Below, one piece after another: positions 1 through 4,797 of a stretch of DNA of 6,667 nt. The stretch comes from Acidimicrobiaceae bacterium (lineage in GTDB: Bacteria > Actinomycetota > Acidimicrobiia > Acidimicrobiales > Palsa-688). The number at the start of each line of letters is the position of its first letter. Position 1 is the first letter of the stretch. The stretch spans positions 1 through 6,667 of the forward strand of contig DAHWQF010000188.1 of the NCBI GenBank assembly GCA_027334785.1, written 5' to 3'. Under the pieces are notes generated by a model, which was given only the letters and a program-made list of their open reading frames with translations, was not told the origin of the DNA and did not search any database. The translations under genes were made by a program, and so were the position numbers.

Positions 1-1
1 G

Positions 2-160
2 GTGATCGCCTTCAACCCCGCCTACTTGGCAGACGGCGTCGAGGCGATGACTGGCGACGAGGTCGCCTTGGAGATGGGCGCCCCGTCCAAGGTGGCGTTG
101 CTCAGGCCCCTTGACAGCACCGGCTTTTCCTACGTCATCATGCCGGTCAGGGTGACTTGA
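2..160 (+). CDS. dnaN: DNA polymerase III sliding clamp (beta subunit), C-terminal end only
   Basis: The window opens inside a coding region that gives 52 residues before a TGA stop at 158-160; the reading frame starts at base 2. The peptide contains FNPAYLADGVEAM, then GDEVALEMG, and ends in YVIMPVRVT. These match the end of domain III of bacterial beta clamps: the FNxxYLxDxLxAM strand-helix and the C-terminal YxxMPxR tail that lines the pocket where polymerases and other clamp partners bind. The clamp is a ring that tethers replicative polymerase to DNA. Only the tail is visible, so overall length and start cannot be judged. The chromosomal dnaN is usually followed by recF; here it is followed by a small CxxC protein and a MazG-like enzyme, suggesting an extra copy on a mobile replicon, though that is inference. 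The family call is secure because three separate conserved blocks match in order. Confidence 0.9.
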   Translation: MIAFNPAYLADGVEAMTGDEVALEMGAPSKVALLRPLDSTGFSYVIMPVRVT

Positions 161-161
161 G

Positions 162-413
162 GTGTGCCACCATCCTGCCATCGCCGCGCCCGCCCCGGTC
201 GAGAGGGCCTGGGCCGAGGAGCCCCGTGCTTACGACCGGCCCCACCGGCCCGTTTGTGCCACATGCCGGCGGCCTGTCGACCACTGGCCCGACGGCTTGC
301 GCCACCGCGACGCCCGCTTCGACCTGGCGGCTTTCCCTGGGCACCACGAAGCGGTCGAGCTGGCTCTGGGCCCTGCTATCCCCAAGAAGGGAAAAAAAGA
401 TGACTGCCGCTGA
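162..413 (+). CDS. Small CxxC protein of unknown function between dnaN and the MazG-like gene
   Basis: This 83-residue reading frame starts at a GTG one base after the dnaN stop. An AGGG at 149-152, inside dnaN, is suitably placed as ribosome binding site. It ends 14 bases inside the following MazG-like gene, so the three genes are probably read together with translational coupling. Nearly all its third codon positions are G or C, as expected of a real gene in this genome. The peptide begins MCHHP, has a CATCRRPVD knuckle with C32 and C35, then HWPDG and many His residues (H41, H48, H61, H62), and ends in a lysine-rich tail. Two Cys plus His could bind one metal ion, but no known zinc-finger family is recognised. 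The longer reading frame that begins at 157 in a different frame cannot be used for this stretch if this gene is real. Function unknown. Confidence 0.55.
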   Translation: MCHHPAIAAPAPVERAWAEEPRAYDRPHRPVCATCRRPVDHWPDGLRHRDARFDLAAFPGHHEAVELALGPAIPKKGKKDDCR

Positions 414-975
414 CGGCGAAGTCGAGCCCGTGCTGGCCTTTGCCGAATTACGCCAGGCCAACGTCGAGCGTTGCAAGCTCTGGCACCCGGGCTTCCCCGA
501 CGACGGCCTGTGGGACGCTCGCCACTGGCTGAACGCCGTCCTCGGCGAGGTGGGCGAGGTGGCCAACGTCGTGAAGAAGCTCCACCGGCATGAGATAGGG
601 ATCCCGGGTGCTCTGGACGCCCCGTACGAAGACCTCCTCGACCACTTGGCCGACGAGCTTGTCGACGTGATCTGCTATGGGGACTTGTATTGCGCCTTTA
701 AGGGATGGGAGTGGCGTCCCCGCCGTCGCATCGTCGCCTTTGCGCCAGCAGAGCGCGACGATGCCACCGACATCTGCCTTGAGATGGGAGCGAGCATCGG
801 CAGCGCCATCCTGGCGCGCGACGACGTCCAGGCTCGGCGCCATGTGGATGCCGTGGTCGCAGCGTGCCAACAGTTGGCGGGCTTCTACGCCATCGACCTT
901 GCCGGCGCCGTTGTGCGCAAGTTCAACCGCGTCAGCGAACGCCAAGGCTTCCCGCAGCGGCTGTTATCAACCTGA
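400..975 (+). CDS. MazG-like nucleotide pyrophosphohydrolase (all-alpha NTP-PPase superfamily)
   Basis: The 191-residue protein begins at ATG 400, preceded by a good ribosome binding site (AAGAAGG at 384-390). This start is preferred over an in-frame TTG at 157, because the upstream part overlaps the dnaN stop and has no family-like sequence. MazG-type enzymes hydrolyse (d)NTPs to the monophosphate and pyrophosphate in the cytosol, housecleaning nucleotide pools or lowering alarmone levels. The expected metal-binding pattern is visible: LGEVGEVANVVKKL supplies E50 and E53, and about 33 residues later ADELVDVICYGDL supplies E86 and D89, fitting ExxE...ExxD. The C-terminal KFNRVSERQGFPQRL resembles the tail common in phage and plasmid MazG-like proteins. 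The stretch at roughly 100-165 is extra helical sequence of unknown role. Family membership is likely; the true substrate cannot be told from sequence. The gene converges with the repeat-protein gene whose stop lies about 50 bases downstream. Confidence 0.8.
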   Translation: MTAADGEVEPVLAFAELRQANVERCKLWHPGFPDDGLWDARHWLNAVLGEVGEVANVVKKLHRHEIGIPGALDAPYEDLLDHLADELVDVICYGDLYCAFKGWEWRPRRRIVAFAPAERDDATDICLEMGASIGSAILARDDVQARRHVDAVVAACQQLAGFYAIDLAGAVVRKFNRVSERQGFPQRLLST

Positions 976-1027
976 GGGCGTGCTCAAAACTTGACCCGAT
1001 CGTGAACTTCGCGGCACTCTAGTCGCA

Positions 1028-1699
1028 CTAGCTGCTGAGCAGGTCCCAGCGGTCGAAATCGGGAGGCAGGTGACCCCTGGCCGCGGCCTCATGGGCGACC
1101 GTGCAACCTCCCTGGTCGACGAGCTCCCAGCGGTCAAAGTCGGCGGGGAGGCGCCCATCACGCGCAGCCTCGTGACCAACCGTCCAGCCGAACTTGTCGG
1201 AAATGTCCCAGCGGTCGAAGTCGGGAGGCAGGTGGCCACTGGCCGCGGCCGCATGGGCGACCGTCCAACCACTTTTGGTGGCGAGCTCCCAGCGGTCGAA
1301 GTCGGGAGAGAGCGTGCCATGGAGCGCTGCGACGTGTGCCACAGTCGAGCCGTTGTCGTCGGAAATGTCCCAGCGGTCGAAATCGGGAGGCAGGTGGCCA
1401 CTGGCCGCGGCCGTGTGACCAACCGTCCAGCCGTAGTGGTCGGAAATGTCCCAGCGGTCGAAATCGGGAGAGAGGTTGCCGTTACCCGCGGCAACGTGGG
1501 CAACAGTCCTCCCCTCCTTGTCGGAGATGTCCCAGCGGTCGAAGCCGGGCGGAAGCGTCCCCTCGCGGGCCGCACGCCATGGGTCGTCAACTGGCTCGCA
1601 CAGGACGGCGCGACCCTCAGGCCGGTTGGTCGCTCGCCACTGGCCGCCGGTAGGCACGCCCTTGGGCTGGCGGGGCTGGTTCTTCGCCTTAGTGCTCAT
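1028..1699 (-). CDS. Tagged protein of 27-residue ankyrin-like repeats
   Basis: This 223-residue protein begins MSTKAKNQPRQPKGVPTGGQ, a tag almost identical to that of the divergent gene at 3252. A short linker (about residues 30-48) leads into six full repeats of exactly 27 residues, starting at L49, L76, L103, L130, L157 and L184, with a partial seventh at L211 that ends the protein. Each repeat reads roughly LPPDFDRWDISD, then GWTVAHxAAAxGH. The G-x-T-x-x-H-x-A-A-x-x-G core is that of ankyrin repeats, but 33 residues is normal there, and the usual second-helix segment is replaced by the DFDRW block. Such arrays are usually protein-binding scaffolds, so a binding role is inferred, not shown. 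There is no signal peptide or membrane segment. The start at 1699 is chosen because the tag and leader match the second copy. It lies 63 bases beyond the stop of the upstream small gene. Exact partner and function unknown. Confidence 0.85.
   Translation of the reverse strand: MSTKAKNQPRQPKGVPTGGQWRATNRPEGRAVLCEPVDDPWRAAREGTLPPGFDRWDISDKEGRTVAHVAAGNGNLSPDFDRWDISDHYGWTVGHTAAASGHLPPDFDRWDISDDNGSTVAHVAALHGTLSPDFDRWELATKSGWTVAHAAAASGHLPPDFDRWDISDKFGWTVGHEAARDGRLPADFDRWELVDQGGCTVAHEAAARGHLPPDFDRWDLLSS
1043..1555 (-). repeat. 81-bp tandem repeat array with 162-bp higher-order period
   Basis: The block TCCCAGCGGTC (+ strand) recurs with its preceding base at 1043, 1124, 1205, 1286, 1367, 1448 and 1529, a strict 81-base period that encodes the 27-residue repeats of the overlapping gene. 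Superimposed is a 162-base period: the GC-rich block CTGGCCGCGGCC appears only after every second unit (near 1077, 1239 and 1401), matching AAAxGH endings in alternate protein repeats. This suggests growth of the array by copying of two-unit blocks. Recombination or slippage between units would change repeat number without breaking the frame. Confidence 0.95.
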
Positions 1700-1737
1700 G
1701 CCTTATATAAGTCCGAGCGGGGCGAAATCTGGCTCAA
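1613..1737 (-). repeat. Leader-plus-tag cassette, copy 1 (inverted relative to copy 2 at 3214-3338)
   Basis: It comprises 38 bases of leader (1700-1737) and the first 29 codons of the repeat-protein gene (1613-1699). Reading toward the ATG, the leader has TTGAGCCA, then a variable stretch, then CCCGCTCGGACTT (1709-1721), then 9 bases, then ATG. The other copy has the same block lengths, an identical 13-base block and TGAGCCA at the same distance. In the coding part 73 of 87 bases match; of 11 differing codons, 9 are synonymous. Weaker protein similarity continues to about codon 44. Confidence 0.9.
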
Positions 1738-1762
1738 GCTCTTACTGGCAGACAGGCACAGC
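1700..1762 (-). promoter_or_regulatory. Probable promoter or translation-start region of the ankyrin-like repeat gene
   Basis: Immediately before ATG 1699 the minus strand reads TATATAAGGC. It can be read as a TATAAT-like -10 element whose transcript would start at or next to the ATG (leaderless, common in actinobacteria), or as an AAGG ribosome binding site, which would be unusually close to the start. The conserved 13-base block CCCGCTCGGACTT lies just upstream and could be a -35-side element or an operator. No experimental signal is available from sequence alone. Confidence 0.4.
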
Positions 1763-2020
1763 CTAGACTACCTGGGCGACCCCACTGCGTCGCAACGCTC
1801 TGCCGCCGACCTCAACGCCTCTAAGAGGCTGACGATCTCGCCCGTCGCCACAGTTGCGGCACGCAGGGTCGCCGTCGGCCTCGACGAGCCGTTCGACGGA
1901 CCAAGCCCAACGCCCGTCGGCTCTCTGCACCTCGGCCCAGAGCCTCATGGCAGCGCCAGCCCTTGCCTCTGCCGCCAAGCCGGGAGGCTTGTCGGTGCAC
2001 TGTTGCCAGTCGTCCGGCAC
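1763..2020 (-). CDS. Small Cys- and Trp-containing protein downstream of the methyltransferase
   Basis: This 85-residue frame starts at GTG 2020, 18 bases after the methyltransferase TAA stop and in the same frame as it (six sense codons, reading APASGA, separate stop from GTG). It would therefore be either a separate gene of the same transcript or a C-terminal extension produced by stop-codon readthrough. The peptide starts MPDDWQQCTDKPPGL, has a Trp-rich middle (MRLWAEVQ, RWAWSVERLVEADGD) and a CRNC knuckle (C54, C57), with C8 as a possible third ligand. GC at third positions is moderately high. The ribosome binding site (GCGGGG) is poor. No known family is recognised; a metal-binding accessory protein is possible. 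The basic tail after about residue 68 looks less gene-like than the middle. Confidence 0.5.
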   Translation of the reverse strand: MPDDWQQCTDKPPGLAAEARAGAAMRLWAEVQRADGRWAWSVERLVEADGDPACRNCGDGRDRQPLRGVEVGGRALRRSGVAQVV

Positions 2021-2038
2021 GGCCCCGCTTGCAGGTGC

Positions 2039-3163
2039 TTATAGGCGTCTTGCCTGTTCTCGCTCTAGGGCTTCTAGTACCCGCGGCACAAGCAGGCGTA
2101 GGGCGGCTGCGGCCTGAGGCGAGCAGACGGCGTTGCCGGCCAGGCGTTTTTTGGCCGAATTGCCGATCCCGTCGAGCCAACCCTTGGGGAACATCATCAT
2201 CCACTCGCTGAACTCGCCGTTCAACGACCGCCCGACACAGGGCGGGGGTGGCTGCCGGCCTAGAACAGCCGCGTGTCGCCGGACCGCTGGGCCGTAGTCT
2301 CGGATGCTGCCATCTGGCATTCGGGCGAGGAAAGATAGTCCAGCAGTTCCGGCAGCATCGGGCCATCCCCCCTCGTCATGCGGCGGCGAGCGTTGTTGCC
2401 GCCCCCGGTCCGCCCATCCCCGTCTCTCGCCGTCGGTGTCGGCAGCAGCGCTATGGCACGGGTCGCCTCGGTCAGTGTCGTCCCGGCTTTCGGGCGGTTC
2501 GGTTTGTCCCTCTGCCCAGCAGTGCTCTTGGCATCGGCCGCCGTCGGCGTCGGCAGCAGGCAATCCCGCGCCACCACTGCCAGCGAGGTCACGACTGTCC
2601 GCTCGCTGCCGTCCCTGCTCTTGCGCCGTAGGTATGCCTCGGCGCTCGTCGAACTGTCCTGCGCCACCGGCGTCGGCAGTAAGTCGGGCGACGATGAAGA
2701 TCCGCTCTCGCTGGTGGCAGGCACCAATGCCGGCTGCGGGGAGTACCCCGTGAGATCCCACGTACCCGAGCCGGGAAAGTCGACAGGCGAGGGCGGGAAC
2801 ATAAGGAGCAAACCCTGGCGGGTTCTCAAGCGCCACCCATCGAGGTCGCATTCGTCCCACAGCAACCAGTACGTCTTCCCAGAGGAACCGCTCATCAGCT
2901 TCTCCAAGCCGCTTGCCGGCCTGGCTCACCGGCTGGCAAGGCAAGCCCCCGCAAAGAAGGTCCACCGGCTCGACGCCCGACCAGTCGACGTTGCGGATGT
3001 CGCCAAGGTTGGGCACTCCCGGCCAATGCCTGGCCAGCACCAGTGAGGCGCTCTTGTCTATCTCGGCGAACCAGGCCGGCTTCGCCCCGAAGACCGCTTC
3101 CACGGCCAGGTCCAGGCCGCCGGCGCCAGTGGCGACCGAGCCGTAAGTACGGATCAACGGCAT
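2039..3163 (-). CDS. C5-cytosine DNA methyltransferase, solitary, phage/plasmid type
   Basis: The 374-residue enzyme would transfer a methyl group from S-adenosylmethionine to C5 of cytosine in a specific DNA site. Motifs in order: TGAGGLDLAVEA (12-23, SAM binding, motif I), FAEIDKSA (32-39), GDIRN (54-58), GGLPCQPVS (72-80, catalytic C76, motif IV), LENPPG (112-117, motif VI) and QRERIFIVA (151-159, motif VIII). After a variable region come LNGEFSEWMMMFPKGW (314-329) and RLAGNAVCSPQAAA (340-353, motifs IX-X). Length is normal for phage-like members. Start ATG 3161-3163 gives a standard N-terminus, though its ribosome binding site is weak; the in-frame sequence upstream is open for 11 codons without a usual start. 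No restriction endonuclease is nearby, so it may be an orphan used for self-marking or anti-restriction. Oddity: residues about 160-280 have poorer codon statistics than an overlapping frame (see separate entry). Target sequence unknown. Confidence 0.92.
   Translation of the reverse strand: MPLIRTYGSVATGAGGLDLAVEAVFGAKPAWFAEIDKSASLVLARHWPGVPNLGDIRNVDWSGVEPVDLLCGGLPCQPVSQAGKRLGEADERFLWEDVLVAVGRMRPRWVALENPPGFAPYVPALACRLSRLGYVGSHGVLPAAGIGACHQRERIFIVARLTADAGGAGQFDERRGIPTAQEQGRQRADSRDLAGSGGAGLPAADADGGRCQEHCWAEGQTEPPESRDDTDRGDPCHSAAADTDGERRGWADRGRQQRSPPHDEGGWPDAAGTAGLSFLARMPDGSIRDYGPAVRRHAAVLGRQPPPPCVGRSLNGEFSEWMMMFPKGWLDGIGNSAKKRLAGNAVCSPQAAAALRLLVPRVLEALEREQARRL
2326..2690 (-). other. Alternate-frame coding signal inside the methyltransferase target-recognition region
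   Basis: A second minus-strand frame, open from 2907 to 2260 and shifted one base from the methyltransferase frame, carries LLPTPVAQD (about 2683-2657), LLPTPTAAD (about 2559-2533) and LLPTPTARD (about 2449-2423), followed by MLPELLDYLSS (ending near 2326). Hand counts of G or C at third positions give about 80-85% for this frame versus about 60-75% for the annotated frame over the same bases, whereas outside the region the annotated frame is the better one. Repeated LLPTPTAxD segments are, from memory, typical of the variable region of phage C5-methyltransferases. The stretch may be the ancestral reading of the target-recognition domain, left between two compensating frameshifts, or truly dual coding. 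Confidence 0.55.
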
Positions 3164-3251
3164 GCCGGCGTACCGGTGCTCGTCTTTGGGCCACAGGCCC
3201 TATGTGGGGGCCCCTGAGCCATTTCGTCGCCCGCTCGGACTTGTGGGGTGC
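3164..3251. promoter_or_regulatory. Divergent intergenic region between the methyltransferase and the tagged Trp-repeat gene
   Basis: These 88 bases must hold the promoters for both divergent genes. The right part is the conserved leader of the + strand gene (3214-3251). The left part contains GGCCCTATGTGGGGGCC at 3196-3212, which closely resembles GGCCTTATGTGGGGCC in front of the FtsH-like gene at 6555-6570. In both cases the element lies upstream of a minus-strand gene in the same relative orientation. Neither a convincing -35/-10 pair nor a strong ribosome binding site is visible for the methyltransferase. Confidence 0.45.
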
Positions 3252-3338
3252 ATGAGCACCAACGCGCGCAACCAGCCTCGCCAGCCCAAGGGCGTGCCCA
3301 CCGGCGGCCAGTGGAGGGCCACGAACCGGCCCGAAGGC
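3214..3338 (+). repeat. Leader-plus-tag cassette, copy 2 (inverted relative to copy 1 at 1613-1737)
   Basis: It has CTGAGCCA at 3214-3221, CCCGCTCGGACTT at 3230-3242, nine bases, then ATG 3252 and 29 codons that differ from copy 1 at only two residues (N4 for K, R6 for K). Unlike copy 1, the nine bases before the ATG read GTGGGGTGC, with a GGGG that may act as a ribosome binding site in place of the TATATAAGG of copy 1. Confidence 0.9.
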
Positions 3339-4208
3339 GCCGTCGTACTGGGCGAACCTTCGGGCCATGAGTGGGCAGCCGCGGGCTTCGGCCCCGCCGA
3401 GGCCAGGGCCTGGCAGGAGGCGGTCTTCCTGCCCGAAGAGGCCGTGGAGTGGCACGACGGGCTGTTCGGGCCCGAAGAGGCGGACCGTTGGCGGCATGCC
3501 CTGTTCCCAGCCGCCGAGGCGGCCTCGTGGCGCGACGCCGGCTTCGGGCCGGAGGAGGCATGTGGGTGGGAGAAAGCCGGTTTTGAGCGCGACGAGGCGC
3601 TCAGCTGGCGCTCCTCGGGCTTCGCCGGCCGCGCCGGCGCACAGGGGCCGAGCGAGAGCGCGCCCAATGGGCCTGCCGAGGCGGCCCCTTGGCGCGACGC
3701 CGACTTTGGGCCGGAGGAGGCAACCGAGTGGGCACAAGCCGGCGCCAAGCTCCTCGGGGTGGGCGACATAGGCCCGGCACCGAACATGGCCCTCGTGGCG
3801 GTCGGGGACGAGACGGCCTGGGTGCGCCACAGGGAGGGCCGCTCGCAGTGCTTCGACGGCGACGGGCGGTTCCACTCGGTGGCCGGCATGGCATCGGTAC
3901 GTGCCGACGACGGCTACCGGGCTTGGCACCGCCACGGCGCCCCGCACCGTGAGGCCGGCCCGGCGCGTTTATGGCCGGACGGCAGGCGCGAATACTGGGA
4001 GCGAGGCCAACGGCTGGCCAGCTATACGCCTCCGGGCTGGGAGGCCCCGGCGGCAGGCCCTGCCTGGCAGCGGGCCAAAGCCGTCTGGGTGCACACCGGT
4101 TGCCCCTGCGGCAACGGTAAGGCCGAACTGGCGGAGCTGGCCGAGCGCGAGGCCGGCGCCGTCGTCACTTGCCCGGCCTGCGGGGACCAAGCCGCCGTGC
4201 CCTGGTAA
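3252..4208 (+). CDS. Tagged protein with 13-residue Trp-periodic repeats and C-terminal zinc ribbon
   Basis: This 318-residue protein starts MSTNARNQPRQPKGVPTGGQ, the same tag as the gene at 1699. From W41 the sequence repeats every 13 residues: Trp at 41, 54, 67, 80, 93, 106 and 119, then, after a 28-residue degenerate stretch, 147 and 160. The unit is W-x-x-A-G-F-G-P-E-E-A-x-x. Residues about 178-258 form another region containing DGYRAWHRHGAPHREAGPA and RLWPDGRREYWERGQRL, which resembles one unit of the HRxxGPAxxxxDGxxxWxxxG repeats seen in some bacterial and phage hypothetical proteins (recalled, not searched). The end (about 280-318) has CPCG (C284, C286) and CPAC (C307, C310), four cysteines likely to bind one zinc. 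It is cytosolic by appearance, with no membrane segment. Role unknown; an adaptor or nucleic-acid-binding scaffold is conceivable. It converges on the following gene with 19 bases between the stops. Confidence 0.85.
   Translation: MSTNARNQPRQPKGVPTGGQWRATNRPEGAVVLGEPSGHEWAAAGFGPAEARAWQEAVFLPEEAVEWHDGLFGPEEADRWRHALFPAAEAASWRDAGFGPEEACGWEKAGFERDEALSWRSSGFAGRAGAQGPSESAPNGPAEAAPWRDADFGPEEATEWAQAGAKLLGVGDIGPAPNMALVAVGDETAWVRHREGRSQCFDGDGRFHSVAGMASVRADDGYRAWHRHGAPHREAGPARLWPDGRREYWERGQRLASYTPPGWEAPAAGPAWQRAKAVWVHTGCPCGNGKAELAELAEREAGAVVTCPACGDQAAVPW
3372..3731 (+). repeat. 39-bp (13-codon) degenerate coding repeats
   Basis: They encode nine Trp-anchored positions from W41 (3372) to W160 (3731). 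Units vary around AGFGPEEAxxW. Seven consecutive Trp codons are spaced exactly 39 bases apart (3372, 3411, 3450, 3489, 3528, 3567, 3606). The next interval is 84 bases (two units plus two codons), and the last is again 39 bases. The DNA is more diverged between units than in the 81-bp array, so this is an older or less homogenised array. Confidence 0.85.
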
Positions 4209-4227
4209 GGGGCCCACTGGAGGTGGC

Positions 4228-4797
4228 TCAGGCCAGTTTCGCCGCCTCGGAACGCACGAGGGCCTCGATGAGCAGCCCGCGCAGGTCGCCGGCGAACACG
4301 GGCGCGCCATGGCGCTTGGCGGCCGCGGCCACGAAGCTGGCCCCTGTGGCGCTCGGCGCGAAGCCGAGCATGGCCCTGCCCGACCGGGCGTCGGCATCGA
4401 ACGCGAGGAGGACCGACATGCGCACGCGCCCGGCCAGCCAGTAGAGAGCCACGTCGGCGACCTCGCGTGCCGTTGCCCGCCACTCGGCCCGCCCTGGCGG
4501 GGCGGCGGTCCCGGGCCGCGCCTCGGGGACGAGCACGTAGCCGTGGAAGCCGAGGTCGGCTAGGCCCGCGACGATGCGGTCCCGCCAGACCAAGGCCAGG
4601 GGGCTCAAGCCGGCGGGCCGGGCGACCAGCAGGGCTGGCGCTTCCGCGGCGCCCTCCAGTGGCTCGCCTAGGTGCACCACGGCCGGCCCGGCGCACAGGT
4701 GGGCGTCGGGGCCGCGCCCGCACCGGGTGCACGGGGCGCCCTGCCTGCTGCTGCCAGTCAGCTCCGGGCTGTAGCGCCGGCAGGCGGGCGTCGGCAT
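4228..4797 (-). CDS. Nucleoside 2-deoxyribosyltransferase-like protein, probably catalytically altered
   Basis: The 189-residue protein starts at ATG 4797, whose A is the last base of the FtsH-like stop (TGATG), so the two are translationally coupled. Longer in-frame extension upstream is only the shadow of the protease gene. The N-terminus has PCTRCGRGPDAHLC (C23, C26, C35), a possible zinc knuckle. From about residue 54 it reads PALLVARPAG, then VWRDRIVAGLADLGFHGYVLVPEAR (70-94), EWRATAREVADVALYWLAGR (105-124) and HGAPVFAGD (163-171). The order, a small sugar-binding strand, W..x..GxxxLGFxGxVxVPExR and then an EW...ADVxLxW helix-strand, matches my memory of the short nucleoside 2-deoxyribosyltransferase-like family. 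That family cleaves or swaps the N-glycosidic bond of deoxynucleosides. The usual nucleophile block (TTNVEFG-like) is not evident: the corresponding place reads ARSGRAMLGF. It may bind a nucleotide without catalysis. Fold call moderate, activity unsure. Confidence 0.6.
   Translation of the reverse strand: MPTPACRRYSPELTGSSRQGAPCTRCGRGPDAHLCAGPAVVHLGEPLEGAAEAPALLVARPAGLSPLALVWRDRIVAGLADLGFHGYVLVPEARPGTAAPPGRAEWRATAREVADVALYWLAGRVRMSVLLAFDADARSGRAMLGFAPSATGASFVAAAAKRHGAPVFAGDLRGLLIEALVRSEAAKLA

Noticed and set aside
157..399. Extension of the MazG-like protein upstream to TTG 157
   Set aside because: The added 81 residues are Pro/Arg/Ser-rich with no family match, overlap the dnaN stop, and lie over a better coding frame at 162-413; ATG 400 has a clear ribosome binding site.
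1019..1031. CTAGT-CGC-ACTAG hairpin between the convergent genes as a terminator
   Set aside because: The stem is only five pairs, has no T run, and overlaps the stop codon of the repeat gene; too weak to call.
1043..1555. Regular 81-bp repeats as a CRISPR array
   Set aside because: Repeats are contiguous and in frame within a gene; there are no unique spacers, no leader and no cas genes.
1070..2044. Long + strand open frame opposite the ankyrin-like gene
   Set aside because: It is open because the 81-bp repeats are free of stops in this phase; its peptide is the antisense image of the repeats and no start signal is present.
2895..3947. Long - strand open frame spanning the methyltransferase start and the Trp-repeat gene
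   Set aside because: Its peptide is Arg/Gly/Pro-rich shadow sequence, crosses the divergent promoter region and conflicts with two well-supported genes.
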